64,000 nucleotides of DNA from Oceanirhabdus seepicola. GTDB lineage: Bacteria; Bacillota; Clostridia; Clostridiales; Clostridiaceae. The position numbers and the translations under genes were made by a program. The notes beneath the pieces are model-generated. The model did no database searches, was not told the origin of the DNA, and saw nothing but the letters and a program-made list of their open reading frames with translations. Of the stretch, positions 34,899 through 44,285 are shown in pieces; the first letter of the stretch is position 1; each line of letters opens with the position of its first letter. The stretch is from positions 1,015,146 through 1,079,145 of the forward strand of contig NZ_JAGSOJ010000001.1 of the NCBI RefSeq assembly GCF_023684385.1, given 5' to 3'.

Positions 34899-36455
34899 CT
34901 AGATTATATATGGTACAAAAACACTTAATACCAAGAATGTTTCCATTACTAATACAATTTCAAAAGGTATTAGTGGAATTACTTCTAAATCACATTTAAA
35001 TAATAAATAACTAAATATCCCTGATATGAAATATATAATTAAAGTTATCGCTAACCCTACCCCTATACTCAAATAATCTGGCATTAATCCTACATACTTA
35101 CCATACATCATATTTTTCATCATATATAACTGGAATAGACCCACTATTACTAAGGCTCCTATATATGTTATCTTCTTCATCTTTTCACTAAGATTATAGG
35201 ATATGAATGATATTACTCCCATAATAACCAACGCAAAGAGTATCCAAATTATACCTATCATAAATATATATGCAAAAGAAAAAACAATTCCTTCTAATAA
35301 AATACTCCATGCCTCATTTTTCTCTTCTTTGGAAATGAAATTTATACCCTCTTTAAATAAATCTTCTGAAGAAGCCAATTTAATCTCATAAGAATTTTTT
35401 TCAATATATTCACAGAACACTGCATACTCTTTATAATTTGCTGAATAGAACCCTATTTCTCTACTATTTGAAACATAATTGTAATCTACAATTTCTCCAT
35501 CTTTTATTGTAAATTCCACTATATCTTGTTCAAAAAATCGCTTATCCACATACCTATTTATATATCCAAAAAATGTTCCAGCAGAATCCCCTCTTACTAT
35601 TCCTCTTACAGTTTGTCCTTGAATTTCAACAACTCCGATTTGTGACTTATTATTATTTAACGAATAAGATATACTCTTTGTACGTACATAATCCCCTTTT
35701 GATAACTCTTCATAAGTCAAAACCAATTCTTCATCATTAATATTAATCACAGGATTATTAAAATTTAATCCAATACCCTTAGATACTCTTAGAATTTGCT
35801 TTTCCATGATTTTTTTGTTGTCTTCAAGAATTATTGTATTAAAAGCACTGTCACTTTCGCTATAGTATACTATATAAATCTTTTCTTTATTTTTAGCAAC
35901 TGAAACACTTTCAAAGATACCTTTTTCGGTTTCAAATAAAACATTAAGCTTATTATCTATAATCTTAATATTATCACCTGAAGATACAAGTAACTCTTCA
36001 TCTGAAATTTTTATACTTTCAGTTATCCCTTCAATGACTTTTATATCATTTATAGCAAGTTCTTTGTCCACAACTCCAATATTAAAACTTCTTTTTTCGT
36101 TATTAATACTTATCCAACTGATATATAAGTTTTCTTTATCTGTTGTAAATGTTACATCTGCCACAAAAGTACCAAACTCATAATTTTTCGTATCAATAAC
36201 ATCTCCAAGCATATTAGTTTTAACCAACTTAATACCATTCTCTGTAGTATGTACTACATATATCTCATCTTCAAAAGTTATAATACTTGGATTTTTTTTA
36301 ACATCCCCTTTTGAAATAGATTTGTCTTTACTCCATTTTTCAGATGGTATAGCAGAAGTTACTTCAATATTTTTTCTATAATTTATATATTGAATCGATA
36401 CCATGGAAATAATAAAACATATCAATGCCCCTATAACTATATTTTTCTTTTTCAT
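34899..36455 (-). CDS. Multi-TM protein with large extracytoplasmic domain, paralogue 2
   Basis: 518 residues, not a named family. An N-terminal membrane anchor (NIVIGALICFIISMVSIQYI, about 4-23) is followed by an ectodomain of about 360 residues made of repeated beta-strand stretches (IITFEDEIYVVHTTENGIKLVKTN, LYISWISINNEKRSFNIG, EKIYIVYYSESDS), which suggests a beta-propeller. Four membrane segments follow near 390-518. It is about 90% identical by eye to the neighbour at 36927. The ATG at 36455 follows AAAGGGG; an ATG further upstream is less well placed. Upstream lies a scar of a lost MFS gene. Function unknown; linkage of the other copy to an MFS exporter suggests a membrane sensor or accessory. 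Confidence 0.75.
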   Translation of the reverse strand: MKKKNIVIGALICFIISMVSIQYINYRKNIEVTSAIPSEKWSKDKSISKGDVKKNPSIITFEDEIYVVHTTENGIKLVKTNMLGDVIDTKNYEFGTFVADVTFTTDKENLYISWISINNEKRSFNIGVVDKELAINDIKVIEGITESIKISDEELLVSSGDNIKIIDNKLNVLFETEKGIFESVSVAKNKEKIYIVYYSESDSAFNTIILEDNKKIMEKQILRVSKGIGLNFNNPVININDEELVLTYEELSKGDYVRTKSISYSLNNNKSQIGVVEIQGQTVRGIVRGDSAGTFFGYINRYVDKRFFEQDIVEFTIKDGEIVDYNYVSNSREIGFYSANYKEYAVFCEYIEKNSYEIKLASSEDLFKEGINFISKEEKNEAWSILLEGIVFSFAYIFMIGIIWILFALVIMGVISFISYNLSEKMKKITYIGALVIVGLFQLYMMKNMMYGKYVGLMPDYLSIGVGLAITLIIYFISGIFSYLLFKCDLEVIPLIPFEIVLVMETFLVLSVFVPYII

Positions 36456-36534
36456 TTTTATATCCCCTTTCCTCACCTTAACTTAATATTTTCTTTTATA
36501 ACCCTTTTAACACCTCCCCCTATTCTTAAGATTT

Positions 36535-36625
36535 TATAATTTTAATTTATTAGAAATAATCGAAATTTCATTAATTAAAACTGAAAATTGCTACCCTTGT
36601 AACCTTTACATTAATCTAATATATC
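36535..36625 (-). pseudogene. Deletion scar of an MFS transporter gene
   Basis: 36550-36580 matches the last bases of the intact MFS gene (38566-38597); 36581-36606 (AAACTGAAAATTGCTACCCT) matches MFS codons near 39723-39750; 36606 onward matches the region upstream of the MFS start (39880-39900). So only the two ends of an MFS gene remain, with about 1.1 kb lost between them and a further 130 bases lost with the start codon. Confidence 0.7.
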
Positions 36626-36862
36626 CAGTCACATAACTCTTGTTCCCTTGTATACATATATATGTATATAGATAGAAAGAAAAAGAGCCGTATGACTCTT
36701 TAATATCATATATAAATTTGTTATTTAGGCTGCGGACCAGATACGCACCATAGATTTTCTACAAAATCCACCAGATGGCATTTATTGTTTTTTCTATATT
36801 GTACAACATTTTCCTCTAAATAATCAAATATATCTACAAATTAAGCTTATTTAACTCCCAAA
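36600..36862. repeat. Duplicated non-coding segment, copy 2
   Basis: Matches 39880-40130 almost end to end: TTTACATTAATCTAATATATCC, the AAGAGCCGTATGACTCTT mini-hairpin, GCGGACCAG, the TTTCTATATTGTACAACATT block. On the minus strand a frame reads VDFVENLWCVSGPQPK to a stop, with no start codon, likely the 3' remnant of an older gene carried along in the duplication. Also holds the promoter for the 34899 gene and an AT palindrome near 36651-36670. Confidence 0.75.
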
Positions 36863-36898
36863 CGCGGGGACGGTCCATAACATCTTATGAACCGCCCC
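36863..36898 (-). repeat. GGGGACGGTTC palindrome, copy 2
   Basis: GGGGACGGTCCATAA with TTATGAACCGCCCC: the same palindrome as copy 1 but with two mismatched pairs. It lies 29 bases after the stop of the 36927 gene and is probably its terminator. Confidence 0.8.
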
Positions 36899-36926
36899 TG
36901 CTTGTTTTTCTCATTTAAATTTACAT

Positions 36927-38483
36927 CTAGATAATATATGGTACAAAAACACTTAATACCAAGAATGTTTCCATTACTAATACAATTCCAAAAGGTATTA
37001 GTGGAATTGATTCTAAATCACATTTAAATATTAAATAACTAAATATCCCTGATATGAAATATATAATTAAAGTTATCACTAACCCTACACTTATACTCAA
37101 ATAGTCTGGCATTAATCCTGCATACTTACCATACATCATATTTTTCATCATATATAACTGGAATAAACCCACTATTACTAAGGCTCCTATATAGGTTATC
37201 TTCCTCATCTTTTCACTAAGATTATAAGATATGAATGATATTACTCCTATGATGACCAATGCAAAGAGTATCCAAATTATTCCCATCATAAATATATATG
37301 CAAAAGAAAAAACAATTCCTTCCAATAAAATGCTCCAAGCCTCATTTTTTTCTTCTTTGGAAATGAAATTTATACTCTCTTTAAATACCTCTTCTGAAGA
37401 GCTCAATTTAATCTCATAAGAATTTTTTTCAATATATTCACAAAACACTACATACTCTTTATAATTTGCTGAATAGAACCCTATTTCTCTACTATTTGAA
37501 ACATAATTGTAATCTACAATTTCCCCATCTTTTATTCTAAATTCTACTATATCTTGTTCAAGAAATCTCTTATCCACATACCTTTCTATATATCCAAAAA
37601 ATGTTCCAGCAGAATCCCCTCTTACTATTCCTCTTACAGGTTGTCCTTGAATTTGAACAATTCCGATTTGTGACTTACTATTATTTAGCGAATAAGATAT
37701 ACCCTTTGTACTTCTATATTCTCCTTTTGTTATCTCTTCGTAAGTCATAACCAATTCTTCATCATTAATATTAATCACAGGATTTTTAAAAATTAATCCA
37801 AAACCCCTATATACATTTACAATTTCCTTTTCCATGATTTTTTTGTTATCTTTAAGAATTATTGTTTTAAAAGAACTATCACTGTCACTATAGTATACTA
37901 TATAAGTATTTTCTTTATCTTTAGCAGCTGAAACACTTTCAAAGATACCTTTTTCGGTTTCAAATAACGTATTAAGATTATTATCTACAATCTTAATATT
38001 TTCGCCTGAAGAAACAAGTAACTCTTCGTCTGAAACTTTTATACTTTCAGTTATCCCTTCAATAACTTTTATATCATTTATCATAAGTTCTTTGTCCACA
38101 AATCCAATATTAAAACTTCTTTTTGCATTATTAATACTTATCCAACTGATATATAAGTTTTCTTTATCTGTTGTAAATGTTACATCTGCCACAAAATTAC
38201 CAAACTCATAATTTTTCGTATCAATAACATCTCCAAGCATATTAGTTTTAACCAACTTAATCCCATTCTCTGTAGTATGTACTACATATATCTCATCTTC
38301 AAAAGTTATAATACCTGGATTTTTTTTAACATCCCCTTTTGAAATAGATTTTTCTTTACTCCATTTTTCAGATGGTATAGCAGAAGTTACTTCAATATTT
38401 TTTCTATAATTTATATATTGAATTGTAACCATGGAAATAATAAAACATATCAATGCCCCTATAACTATATTTTTCTTTTTCAT
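36927..38483 (-). CDS. Multi-TM protein with large extracytoplasmic domain, paralogue 1
   Basis: 518 residues, near-identical twin of the 34899 gene: N-terminal membrane anchor, a long beta-rich ectodomain (residues about 28-390), then four membrane segments. Substitutions are scattered (for example SKEKSISKGD against SKDKSISKGD) with no frameshift in either copy, so both may be functional. It follows the MFS gene by 82 bases on the same strand and is probably co-transcribed with it. The start ATG has AAAGGGG. Family not recognised. Confidence 0.75.
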   Translation of the reverse strand: MKKKNIVIGALICFIISMVTIQYINYRKNIEVTSAIPSEKWSKEKSISKGDVKKNPGIITFEDEIYVVHTTENGIKLVKTNMLGDVIDTKNYEFGNFVADVTFTTDKENLYISWISINNAKRSFNIGFVDKELMINDIKVIEGITESIKVSDEELLVSSGENIKIVDNNLNTLFETEKGIFESVSAAKDKENTYIVYYSDSDSSFKTIILKDNKKIMEKEIVNVYRGFGLIFKNPVININDEELVMTYEEITKGEYRSTKGISYSLNNSKSQIGIVQIQGQPVRGIVRGDSAGTFFGYIERYVDKRFLEQDIVEFRIKDGEIVDYNYVSNSREIGFYSANYKEYVVFCEYIEKNSYEIKLSSSEEVFKESINFISKEEKNEAWSILLEGIVFSFAYIFMMGIIWILFALVIIGVISFISYNLSEKMRKITYIGALVIVGLFQLYMMKNMMYGKYAGLMPDYLSISVGLVITLIIYFISGIFSYLIFKCDLESIPLIPFGIVLVMETFLVLSVFVPYII

Positions 38484-38565
38484 TTTTCAATCCCCTTTCC
38501 TCAACTTAATATTTTCTTTAATAACCCATTTAACACCTCCAACTTTCAAAAATTAATAGTTTTAT

Positions 38566-39858
38566 TTAATAAGAAATAATTGGAATTTCATTAATTATTT
38601 TTTTAACACTTGATAAGAAATATGTATAAACAAACAATATACAGAAAATTATATAATCTACAAAAATTACAATATTCATACCTATTTTTTCAGCCAATAC
38701 ACCAGCAAGTATCATTCCCAAAGGCATTAATCCAGAGGATAAAGTTTTCTTAAATGCGAATGCTTTTGACCTCATATTTGAAGGCACACTAATTTGTATG
38801 CTAGACTGGATTAGTGAGTTAATTATTGCCACAGCAAAGCCGTTTATAAAGAATAGTATTGCAATTAAATAAAAATTTACTGTCAATGAGTATATTATCA
38901 TTGTAATTGAAGTTATAATTCCACTAATAATAAATAAATGGAATCTTTTTTCTTTTTTTATTTCAATTGTAGATAACATAGTAAATCCGAGGAACATCCC
39001 CACCCCATTTATTGCCATTGCTACTCCATATAACCCTATACCAAGATTATTATTTGCTTTAAACAATGGTAAAGTTAGCATCATTGACATAGAAGCAAAA
39101 AAATTAAAAAAGCAGAGTATAATATAGAGCTGCTTCAGTCCCTTTGATTTTTTTATAAAATTAAATCCATCTCTTAAATCTTGTAAGAAACTCACCTTAT
39201 TTGATGTGAATTCTATTTGAGGTACTTTAATAAAGTACTGTGAAATTGCTGACAGCAAGAAACTAACTCCATTAACCAAAAATGATATAGGTGCCCCGAT
39301 AATCTGAACTAAAAAACCTCCAATAGCATTCCCCATAATGTTATCTCCTGTATTTATCAAGGAAAATATTGAATTTGCTTTTATTAACTTAGATTTTGGA
39401 ACAATATCAGGTACAATAGAATTAATTGCAGGATAAAAAAAACAACTACAACTTCCTACAATAACTCCTACTATAACTACCATCCAGATTTTTAAAAAAC
39501 CTATTATTGCTGCTATACCAATCAAAATGGTAGACACCCCACAAATTATATCAGAAATAATTAGCACTCTTTTTCTATCATGTCTGTCAACAAACGTACC
39601 TGCAAAGGGGGAGATTATTACTCTCGGTATATATGTTACTGCCATTAGAACTCCCATTATAGCAGTAGACTCGGTCTTAGCAAGAATCCAAACACGAAGT
39701 GCTATATCATAAATATTATCTCCAAAAACTGAAAATAGCTGCCCTTGTAGTAGTAAATAAAAGTTTATATTCCATAGTTTTTTTTGTGCTAGTCCAGAAG
39801 ATTCTAAATTAACCTCCTCCCCTGGTCTCTTTGATGTAATTTCAGTCATTTCTTTCAT
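38566..39858 (-). CDS. MFS transporter (EntS/macrolide-exporter-like)
   Basis: 430 residues with about twelve membrane segments. The N-terminal half has LLQGQLFSVFGDNIYDIALRVW and the loop 2-3 motif GTFVDRHDRKRVLIISD near 88-104 typical of the MFS_3 group, which includes enterobactin and macrolide exporters. A second half follows after a loop with SNKVSFLQDLRDGFNFIKKSKG. Proton-driven efflux of a small molecule is likely. The ATG has AAGGGGG. It is co-directional with the 518-residue protein gene; a second copy of this gene once stood before the sister gene and was deleted. Confidence 0.92.
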   Translation of the reverse strand: MKEMTEITSKRPGEEVNLESSGLAQKKLWNINFYLLLQGQLFSVFGDNIYDIALRVWILAKTESTAIMGVLMAVTYIPRVIISPFAGTFVDRHDRKRVLIISDIICGVSTILIGIAAIIGFLKIWMVVIVGVIVGSCSCFFYPAINSIVPDIVPKSKLIKANSIFSLINTGDNIMGNAIGGFLVQIIGAPISFLVNGVSFLLSAISQYFIKVPQIEFTSNKVSFLQDLRDGFNFIKKSKGLKQLYIILCFFNFFASMSMMLTLPLFKANNNLGIGLYGVAMAINGVGMFLGFTMLSTIEIKKEKRFHLFIISGIITSITMIIYSLTVNFYLIAILFFINGFAVAIINSLIQSSIQISVPSNMRSKAFAFKKTLSSGLMPLGMILAGVLAEKIGMNIVIFVDYIIFCILFVYTYFLSSVKKIINEIPIISY

Positions 39859-39879
39859 AGCTCGTCCCCCTTATGATCT

Positions 39880-40160
39880 TTACATTAATCTAATATATCC
39901 AATTACATAACTCTTCTTCCTTCGTATACCTATATAGATAATAGAAGAAAAAAGAGCCGTACGACTCTTTAATATCATATATAAATTACATTATTTAGGT
40001 TGCGGACCAGGTACTTGCCCTATATTTTCTACAAAATCCACTAGATGGAATTTATTGTTTTTTCTATATTGTACAACATTTTCCTCCAAACAATCAAATA
40101 TATCTACAAATTATGCTTATTTAAAAGCGATGAGACGGTTCATTAAATTAATGAACCGTC
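39880..40160. repeat. Duplicated non-coding segment, copy 1, with GGGGACGGTTC palindrome copy 3
   Basis: Counterpart of 36600-36900. It contains the mini-hairpin AAGAGCCGTACGACTCTT, the frame ending VDFVENIGQVPGPQPK on the minus strand (again with no start codon) and at 40134-40160 the palindrome GACGGTTCATTAA/TTAATGAACCGTC. The palindrome overlaps the end of the hydrolase gene. The MFS promoter must lie near 39870-39960. Confidence 0.75.
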
Positions 40161-41054
40161 CCCTACTCCCCTTTCAAACCAATTAGCAATTTCTTCTGAG
40201 ACTTTATTAGGCTTGTCCCAATGTATCATATGAGTTGCATCTCTATATAATTTCGTATTCACCTTTATCTTTTTTTCAAACTCTTTCACCATTTGACTAT
40301 TTATCTCTAAATACTCCTCTGGAAGTCCAGCATACAAAAGTAATATATCACTTTTAATATTTTCGAACTTCACTTTCTTTTGAAGATTATTCAGTGATTT
40401 GAGAACCCCTCTAGCAGTGTCTCCTGATGCATGCCACTTTATCTTCCCATCTTCTTCTCTCATTAAATCATATACTGCTGTTTCCAATAACTCAGACCAT
40501 CTTGTACAATTAGCCTTTTCTTCTTCCACAAAGCTTTGATGATTATCAAAAATATATTCTTCATAGTCTTTTTCATTAAACTTTATCGCTTCCTCTAAAG
40601 AGCCTGTTGGCCTATAATCAAGTTTTCCAGCTTCATATAATGTTTTAAAATAATCATACTGTACTTTAGGCTCATAATAGCCACCATCTATTAATACTAT
40701 TTTTTTGACCCTTTCAGGATATTCAGCCGCATAATGAAGAGCTACACTCCCTCCCCAAGAATGAGATACTATGTTAAAGCTATCTATTCCAATCTGATCA
40801 ATCACTTTATCTACCCATTTTATCAGATTACTCGCTTCATAATCTTCATCATTTTCAAAACTTTCAGATTTCCCATGACCTGGCAGATCAACAGATAAAA
40901 CATGATAACTATCTTTCAAATTCTCAGCAACCTCTATAAAACTCATACATGTACTTCCCATACCATGAAAACAAACAATATCAGAATTGTTTTTATCTCC
41001 CCACTCACAGACTCTAGCTTTATATTCTCCAATTCCCACAAAAAATTGATTCAT
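40143..41054 (-). CDS. Alpha/beta hydrolase
   Basis: 303 residues of the alpha/beta-hydrolase fold. IVCFHGMGSTCMSFIEVAENL has the oxyanion HG motif, SVDLPGHGKSE the strand 4 turn, VSHSWGGSVALHYA the nucleophile Ser elbow near residue 98, and DATHMIHWDKP the catalytic His. The acid is probably Asp or Glu near LLLYAGLPEEY. The last residues GVGDGSLI are encoded by the dispersed GGGGACGGTTC palindrome, which also supplies the stop codon. Thirteen bases separate it from the upstream kinase gene. Substrate unknown. Confidence 0.9.
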   Translation of the reverse strand: MNQFFVGIGEYKARVCEWGDKNNSDIVCFHGMGSTCMSFIEVAENLKDSYHVLSVDLPGHGKSESFENDEDYEASNLIKWVDKVIDQIGIDSFNIVSHSWGGSVALHYAAEYPERVKKIVLIDGGYYEPKVQYDYFKTLYEAGKLDYRPTGSLEEAIKFNEKDYEEYIFDNHQSFVEEEKANCTRWSELLETAVYDLMREEDGKIKWHASGDTARGVLKSLNNLQKKVKFENIKSDILLLYAGLPEEYLEINSQMVKEFEKKIKVNTKLYRDATHMIHWDKPNKVSEEIANWFERGVGDGSLI

Positions 41055-41066
41055 ACATTCCTCCTA

Positions 41067-41660
41067 TTAAATACATCTCTCATCAATCCAATTCTTAACT
41101 GCTATTGCAACTTCTTCAGAATTTAAATTATCTACATTCAAAAAGTCAACATTTTCTTTTTTTGAAAACCATTGTTTTTTTAACGGTAACAAATGTTCCA
41201 AGTAATATTCAAAAAAGTTCCTACTTCTTGAGTTATCACTTTCCTTACGAGCCCTTAGAACATCTTCACTTGCATCTAAAAACAATATTCTATTAGGCAT
41301 ACATTGGCGTAATCTATATAATTCATTTTTCAGATTAGATTCTACATCCCAATCAAATCCCATTGATTTGGGATAGTTTAATGTATAAAACTCAATTTCC
41401 TCTGCTCCAAAATCCATCAGAGAGCATTTGAATTCTTGTGCTTTTTCCCAACGTTCTATTTCATTATTTATCCATAATTTTTGAATTTCAATATAGTCAG
41501 AGAATTTATTTTTATCTAAATTTCTTCTTTTAATTTCATCAATTACATCACCATTTAACTCATAACTTATATTTACATATTGTGCATTTTCTCTAATATA
41601 ATTCACAGCAGTTGTTTTACCAACAGCCATACACCCTTGAAGAGACAAATTTATTGTCAT
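41067..41660 (-). CDS. P-loop kinase-like protein
   Basis: 197-residue nucleotide-binding protein. Walker A is GCMAVGKTTAV near 9-19; CSLMDFGAEEIEFYTLNYPKS resembles the strand 3 acidic motif of deoxynucleoside or small-molecule kinases, and ARKESDNSRSRNFFEYYLEHLLP is an Arg-rich lid. The ATG at 41660 has GGGTGGTG at good spacing; the GTG codons upstream fall inside that site. It is upstream of the alpha/beta hydrolase gene in the same operon. Substrate unknown. Confidence 0.8.
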   Translation of the reverse strand: MTINLSLQGCMAVGKTTAVNYIRENAQYVNISYELNGDVIDEIKRRNLDKNKFSDYIEIQKLWINNEIERWEKAQEFKCSLMDFGAEEIEFYTLNYPKSMGFDWDVESNLKNELYRLRQCMPNRILFLDASEDVLRARKESDNSRSRNFFEYYLEHLLPLKKQWFSKKENVDFLNVDNLNSEEVAIAVKNWIDERCI

Positions 41661-41880
41661 TTTTAACACCACCCACTTTAAAAATTGTCTTTAGTAATCA
41701 TATCTAAAAATTATTTCCCAACGATTATTATTTTTCTATATTGTATAACATTTACCTATAAATAACAAAACTATTTTTATTGATAGATTATAATAAAAGG
41801 AAACCGAAGTAAAATATCAGAATTTTGATAAAATTTCTTTTGCCCCCTTGACAAAACACAATTTTTTTAATATATTCAAA

Positions 41881-42160
41881 ACATAAAAGCAATGAAGAGA
41901 AGAGTAATCATATTAGAAGCTTACAGAGAGTTCCTTATGCTGAGATGGAACAGTTGAAAATTTGATGAACCAAGACTTGGAGCTGCATACGGATCTTATT
42001 TTAGGCATGTGAAAATAGGTGATGCTATGACGTTTGTTCACGTTACAGAACTAGAGTATAATTTTGTACTTGATGAGATTAGTATGGTGACATATTAATA
42101 AACTAGGGTGGTACCGCGATATAATCGCCCCTATAGCTAGCTATAGGAGGTGTTTTTTTA
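41881..42160 (+). promoter_or_regulatory. T-box leader (riboswitch), methionine-specific
   Basis: Stem I elements (AGAGAG near 41924 and GCTGAGATGG near 41940), a candidate specifier ATG at 41965-41967 inside TTTGATGAACC, the T-box sequence AGGGTGGTACCGCG at 42104-42117, and a terminator CGCCCCTATAGCT/AGCTATAGGAGGTG with T7 at 42127-42160. It lies upstream of a methionyl-tRNA synthetase gene, so uncharged tRNA-Met should stabilise the antiterminator and raise expression. The rest of the 41661-42292 gap shows a third, partial copy of the duplicated TATATTGTA block near 41720-41770 and no gene. Confidence 0.92.
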
Positions 42161-42292
42161 TATACTTTTTTAGGCAATTTTAAATAAATAATAAGCCAGT
42201 TTAAAACCTATAACTAGTTATTTATTATAAAATTACCTTACTTGAAAATATGGCTTTATCTTTGAAAACATTATTATACGAGGAGAATGATT

Positions 42293-44284
42293 ATGAAAGA
42301 GAAAAATATAAAACGACCGATATTTCCTAAAAAAGCTGTTATTACTGCTGGTATGCCTTATGGTAATAAAGAACTGCATTTCGGGCATGTTGGTGGTGTG
42401 TTTATTCATGCTGACACATATGCAAGATTTTTAAGAGACCGTATAGGTAAAGACAATGTAATTTTTGTTTCTGGTACAGATTGTTATGGATCACCAATCT
42501 CAGCAAACTATCGTAAGCTTGTTGAAGAAGGTACATTCACTGGAAGTATAGAAGACTATGTTAGACAAAATCATGATAAGCAAAAATCGGTTTTAGATGA
42601 ATATGAGATGAGCCTTAACCTTTATGCAGCATCAGGTTTAGACCGTGCAGCTGAAATACACAAGGAAGTCTCAGAAGAAATATTCAATGAGTTATATGAA
42701 GGCGGATTTCTTGAAAAGCTATCCACACCACAATTTTATGATCCTGATTTTAAAGTATTGTTAAATGGCCGACAAGTTGTTGGTAAGTGTCCTATTGAAG
42801 GGTGTCAATCTGATAAAGGTTATGCAGATGAGTGTTCACTGGGACATATGTATATGCCAAGTGAATTGATTGATCCAAAGAGTACCTTATCAGGTAAAAA
42901 ACCAGAGCTAGTAGAAGTAACTAACTGGTATTTTAAATTAGATGAATATAAAGATGCTCTTCAAAACCAAGTAGATGATTTAAAAAGAAATTCAAATGCA
43001 AGAAAATATCTTTTGAAGACCATTGAAGAATTCCTTAAAGAGCCAATAATATATGTAAAACGTAAGCAATTAGATGGTGATGTTGAAGGTCTTGTAAAGA
43101 AGCTACCAAAGCATACACTTATTGATGAACCAAAGAAACCATCTCTTACTTTTATCTTTGAAAGCTTAGCTGATCGTGACAAAGCAAGAGAAGTGATGGA
43201 AGAGATGGGGCTTCATTTTAGAACAGGTAAGACACTTGTTCCATTTAGATTAACTGGAAACATCGATTGGGGCATTAAAGTACCTGAAAAAGAAGGTCTT
43301 GATGAACTAACATTCTGGGTATGGCCAGAATCACTTTGGGCACCTATCTCATTTACTAGAGCTTATTTAGAATCCATTGGTAAAAATTCTGAAGACTGGA
43401 CTAACTGGTGGCAAGGAGAAGATTCTAAAGTTTATCAATTCATCGGCGAGGATAATATATATTTCTATGGTATTGCTGAAATGGCAGTGTTCCTAGCTCT
43501 GCAAGGTAAAGAAAGTCAAGATGAAATTAACTGGGCGACAATGAACTTGCCGCATTTAATTCCAAATAATCATGTGCTCTTTATGGATAAAAAAGCAAGC
43601 AGCAGTAGTGATATAAAACCCCCAATGGCAAAAGAGTTATTGGATCACTACACTCCAGAGCAGTTACGTATGCACTTTTTAAGTCTTGGATTAGCTAAGA
43701 AGAGTGTAAGTTTTATGCCACAAGTTTATATGCCCGAGGAAGAGCGTCAAGGTCCAGATACAGTATTAAAAGATGGTAACTTGCTAACTAATGTGTTTAA
43801 CCGTCTTGTGAGATCATGTTTCTACACAACACAGAAACACTTTGATTCAAAGATTCCGGAAGGTGAAGTTAGTGAAGAATTTATTTCTTTATCTAAGGAT
43901 TCAGTTCTTGAGTACGAGCGTCATATGTTTAATCATGATTTCCATCGTATAATTTATGTTCTCGATAGTTTTATCCGTAAACTGAATAAATACTGGGTAA
44001 ATCAAATGAAAAAAGCAGATACAGATGAGAATGATGAACTTAGAAAACAAGTTTTGATAGATTCATTCTATGGGGTAAGAACAGCACTGACACTGATTCA
44101 TCCTATTGCTCCAAGCAGCTGTGAGATGGTAAGAGAATATTTACAAGTTAATGAAAACCTTTGGGATTGGGAATATATTTTCGAACCTCTAAGTACCTTT
44201 ATGGATAATGCTTCTGACCATGAAATTAAGTTCTTAGAGCCACGTATTGATTTCTTCAAGAAACATGAGAGTCAGTTTAAATAA
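42293..44284 (+). CDS. metG: Methionyl-tRNA synthetase, divergent form
   Basis: Class I aminoacyl-tRNA synthetase that charges tRNA-Met, 663 residues. ITAGMPYGNKELHFGHVGGVF contains HFGH as the HIGH motif near residue 30; CPIEGCQSDKGYADECSLGH near 170-190 is a four-cysteine zinc knuckle. WVWPESLWAPISF and FIGEDNIYFYGIAEMA are the core strands. The KMSKS loop is altered to KKASSSS (near 440). Regions around 230-300 (KRKQLDGDVEGLVKKLPKHT) look inserted relative to the standard enzyme. No EMAP tRNA-binding domain is present at the C-terminus. The second ATG (42293) has GAGGAG spaced correctly. Possibly a second, antibiotic-insensitive MetRS. Confidence 0.9.
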   Translation: MKEKNIKRPIFPKKAVITAGMPYGNKELHFGHVGGVFIHADTYARFLRDRIGKDNVIFVSGTDCYGSPISANYRKLVEEGTFTGSIEDYVRQNHDKQKSVLDEYEMSLNLYAASGLDRAAEIHKEVSEEIFNELYEGGFLEKLSTPQFYDPDFKVLLNGRQVVGKCPIEGCQSDKGYADECSLGHMYMPSELIDPKSTLSGKKPELVEVTNWYFKLDEYKDALQNQVDDLKRNSNARKYLLKTIEEFLKEPIIYVKRKQLDGDVEGLVKKLPKHTLIDEPKKPSLTFIFESLADRDKAREVMEEMGLHFRTGKTLVPFRLTGNIDWGIKVPEKEGLDELTFWVWPESLWAPISFTRAYLESIGKNSEDWTNWWQGEDSKVYQFIGEDNIYFYGIAEMAVFLALQGKESQDEINWATMNLPHLIPNNHVLFMDKKASSSSDIKPPMAKELLDHYTPEQLRMHFLSLGLAKKSVSFMPQVYMPEEERQGPDTVLKDGNLLTNVFNRLVRSCFYTTQKHFDSKIPEGEVSEEFISLSKDSVLEYERHMFNHDFHRIIYVLDSFIRKLNKYWVNQMKKADTDENDELRKQVLIDSFYGVRTALTLIHPIAPSSCEMVREYLQVNENLWDWEYIFEPLSTFMDNASDHEIKFLEPRIDFFKKHESQFK

Positions 44285-44285
44285 T

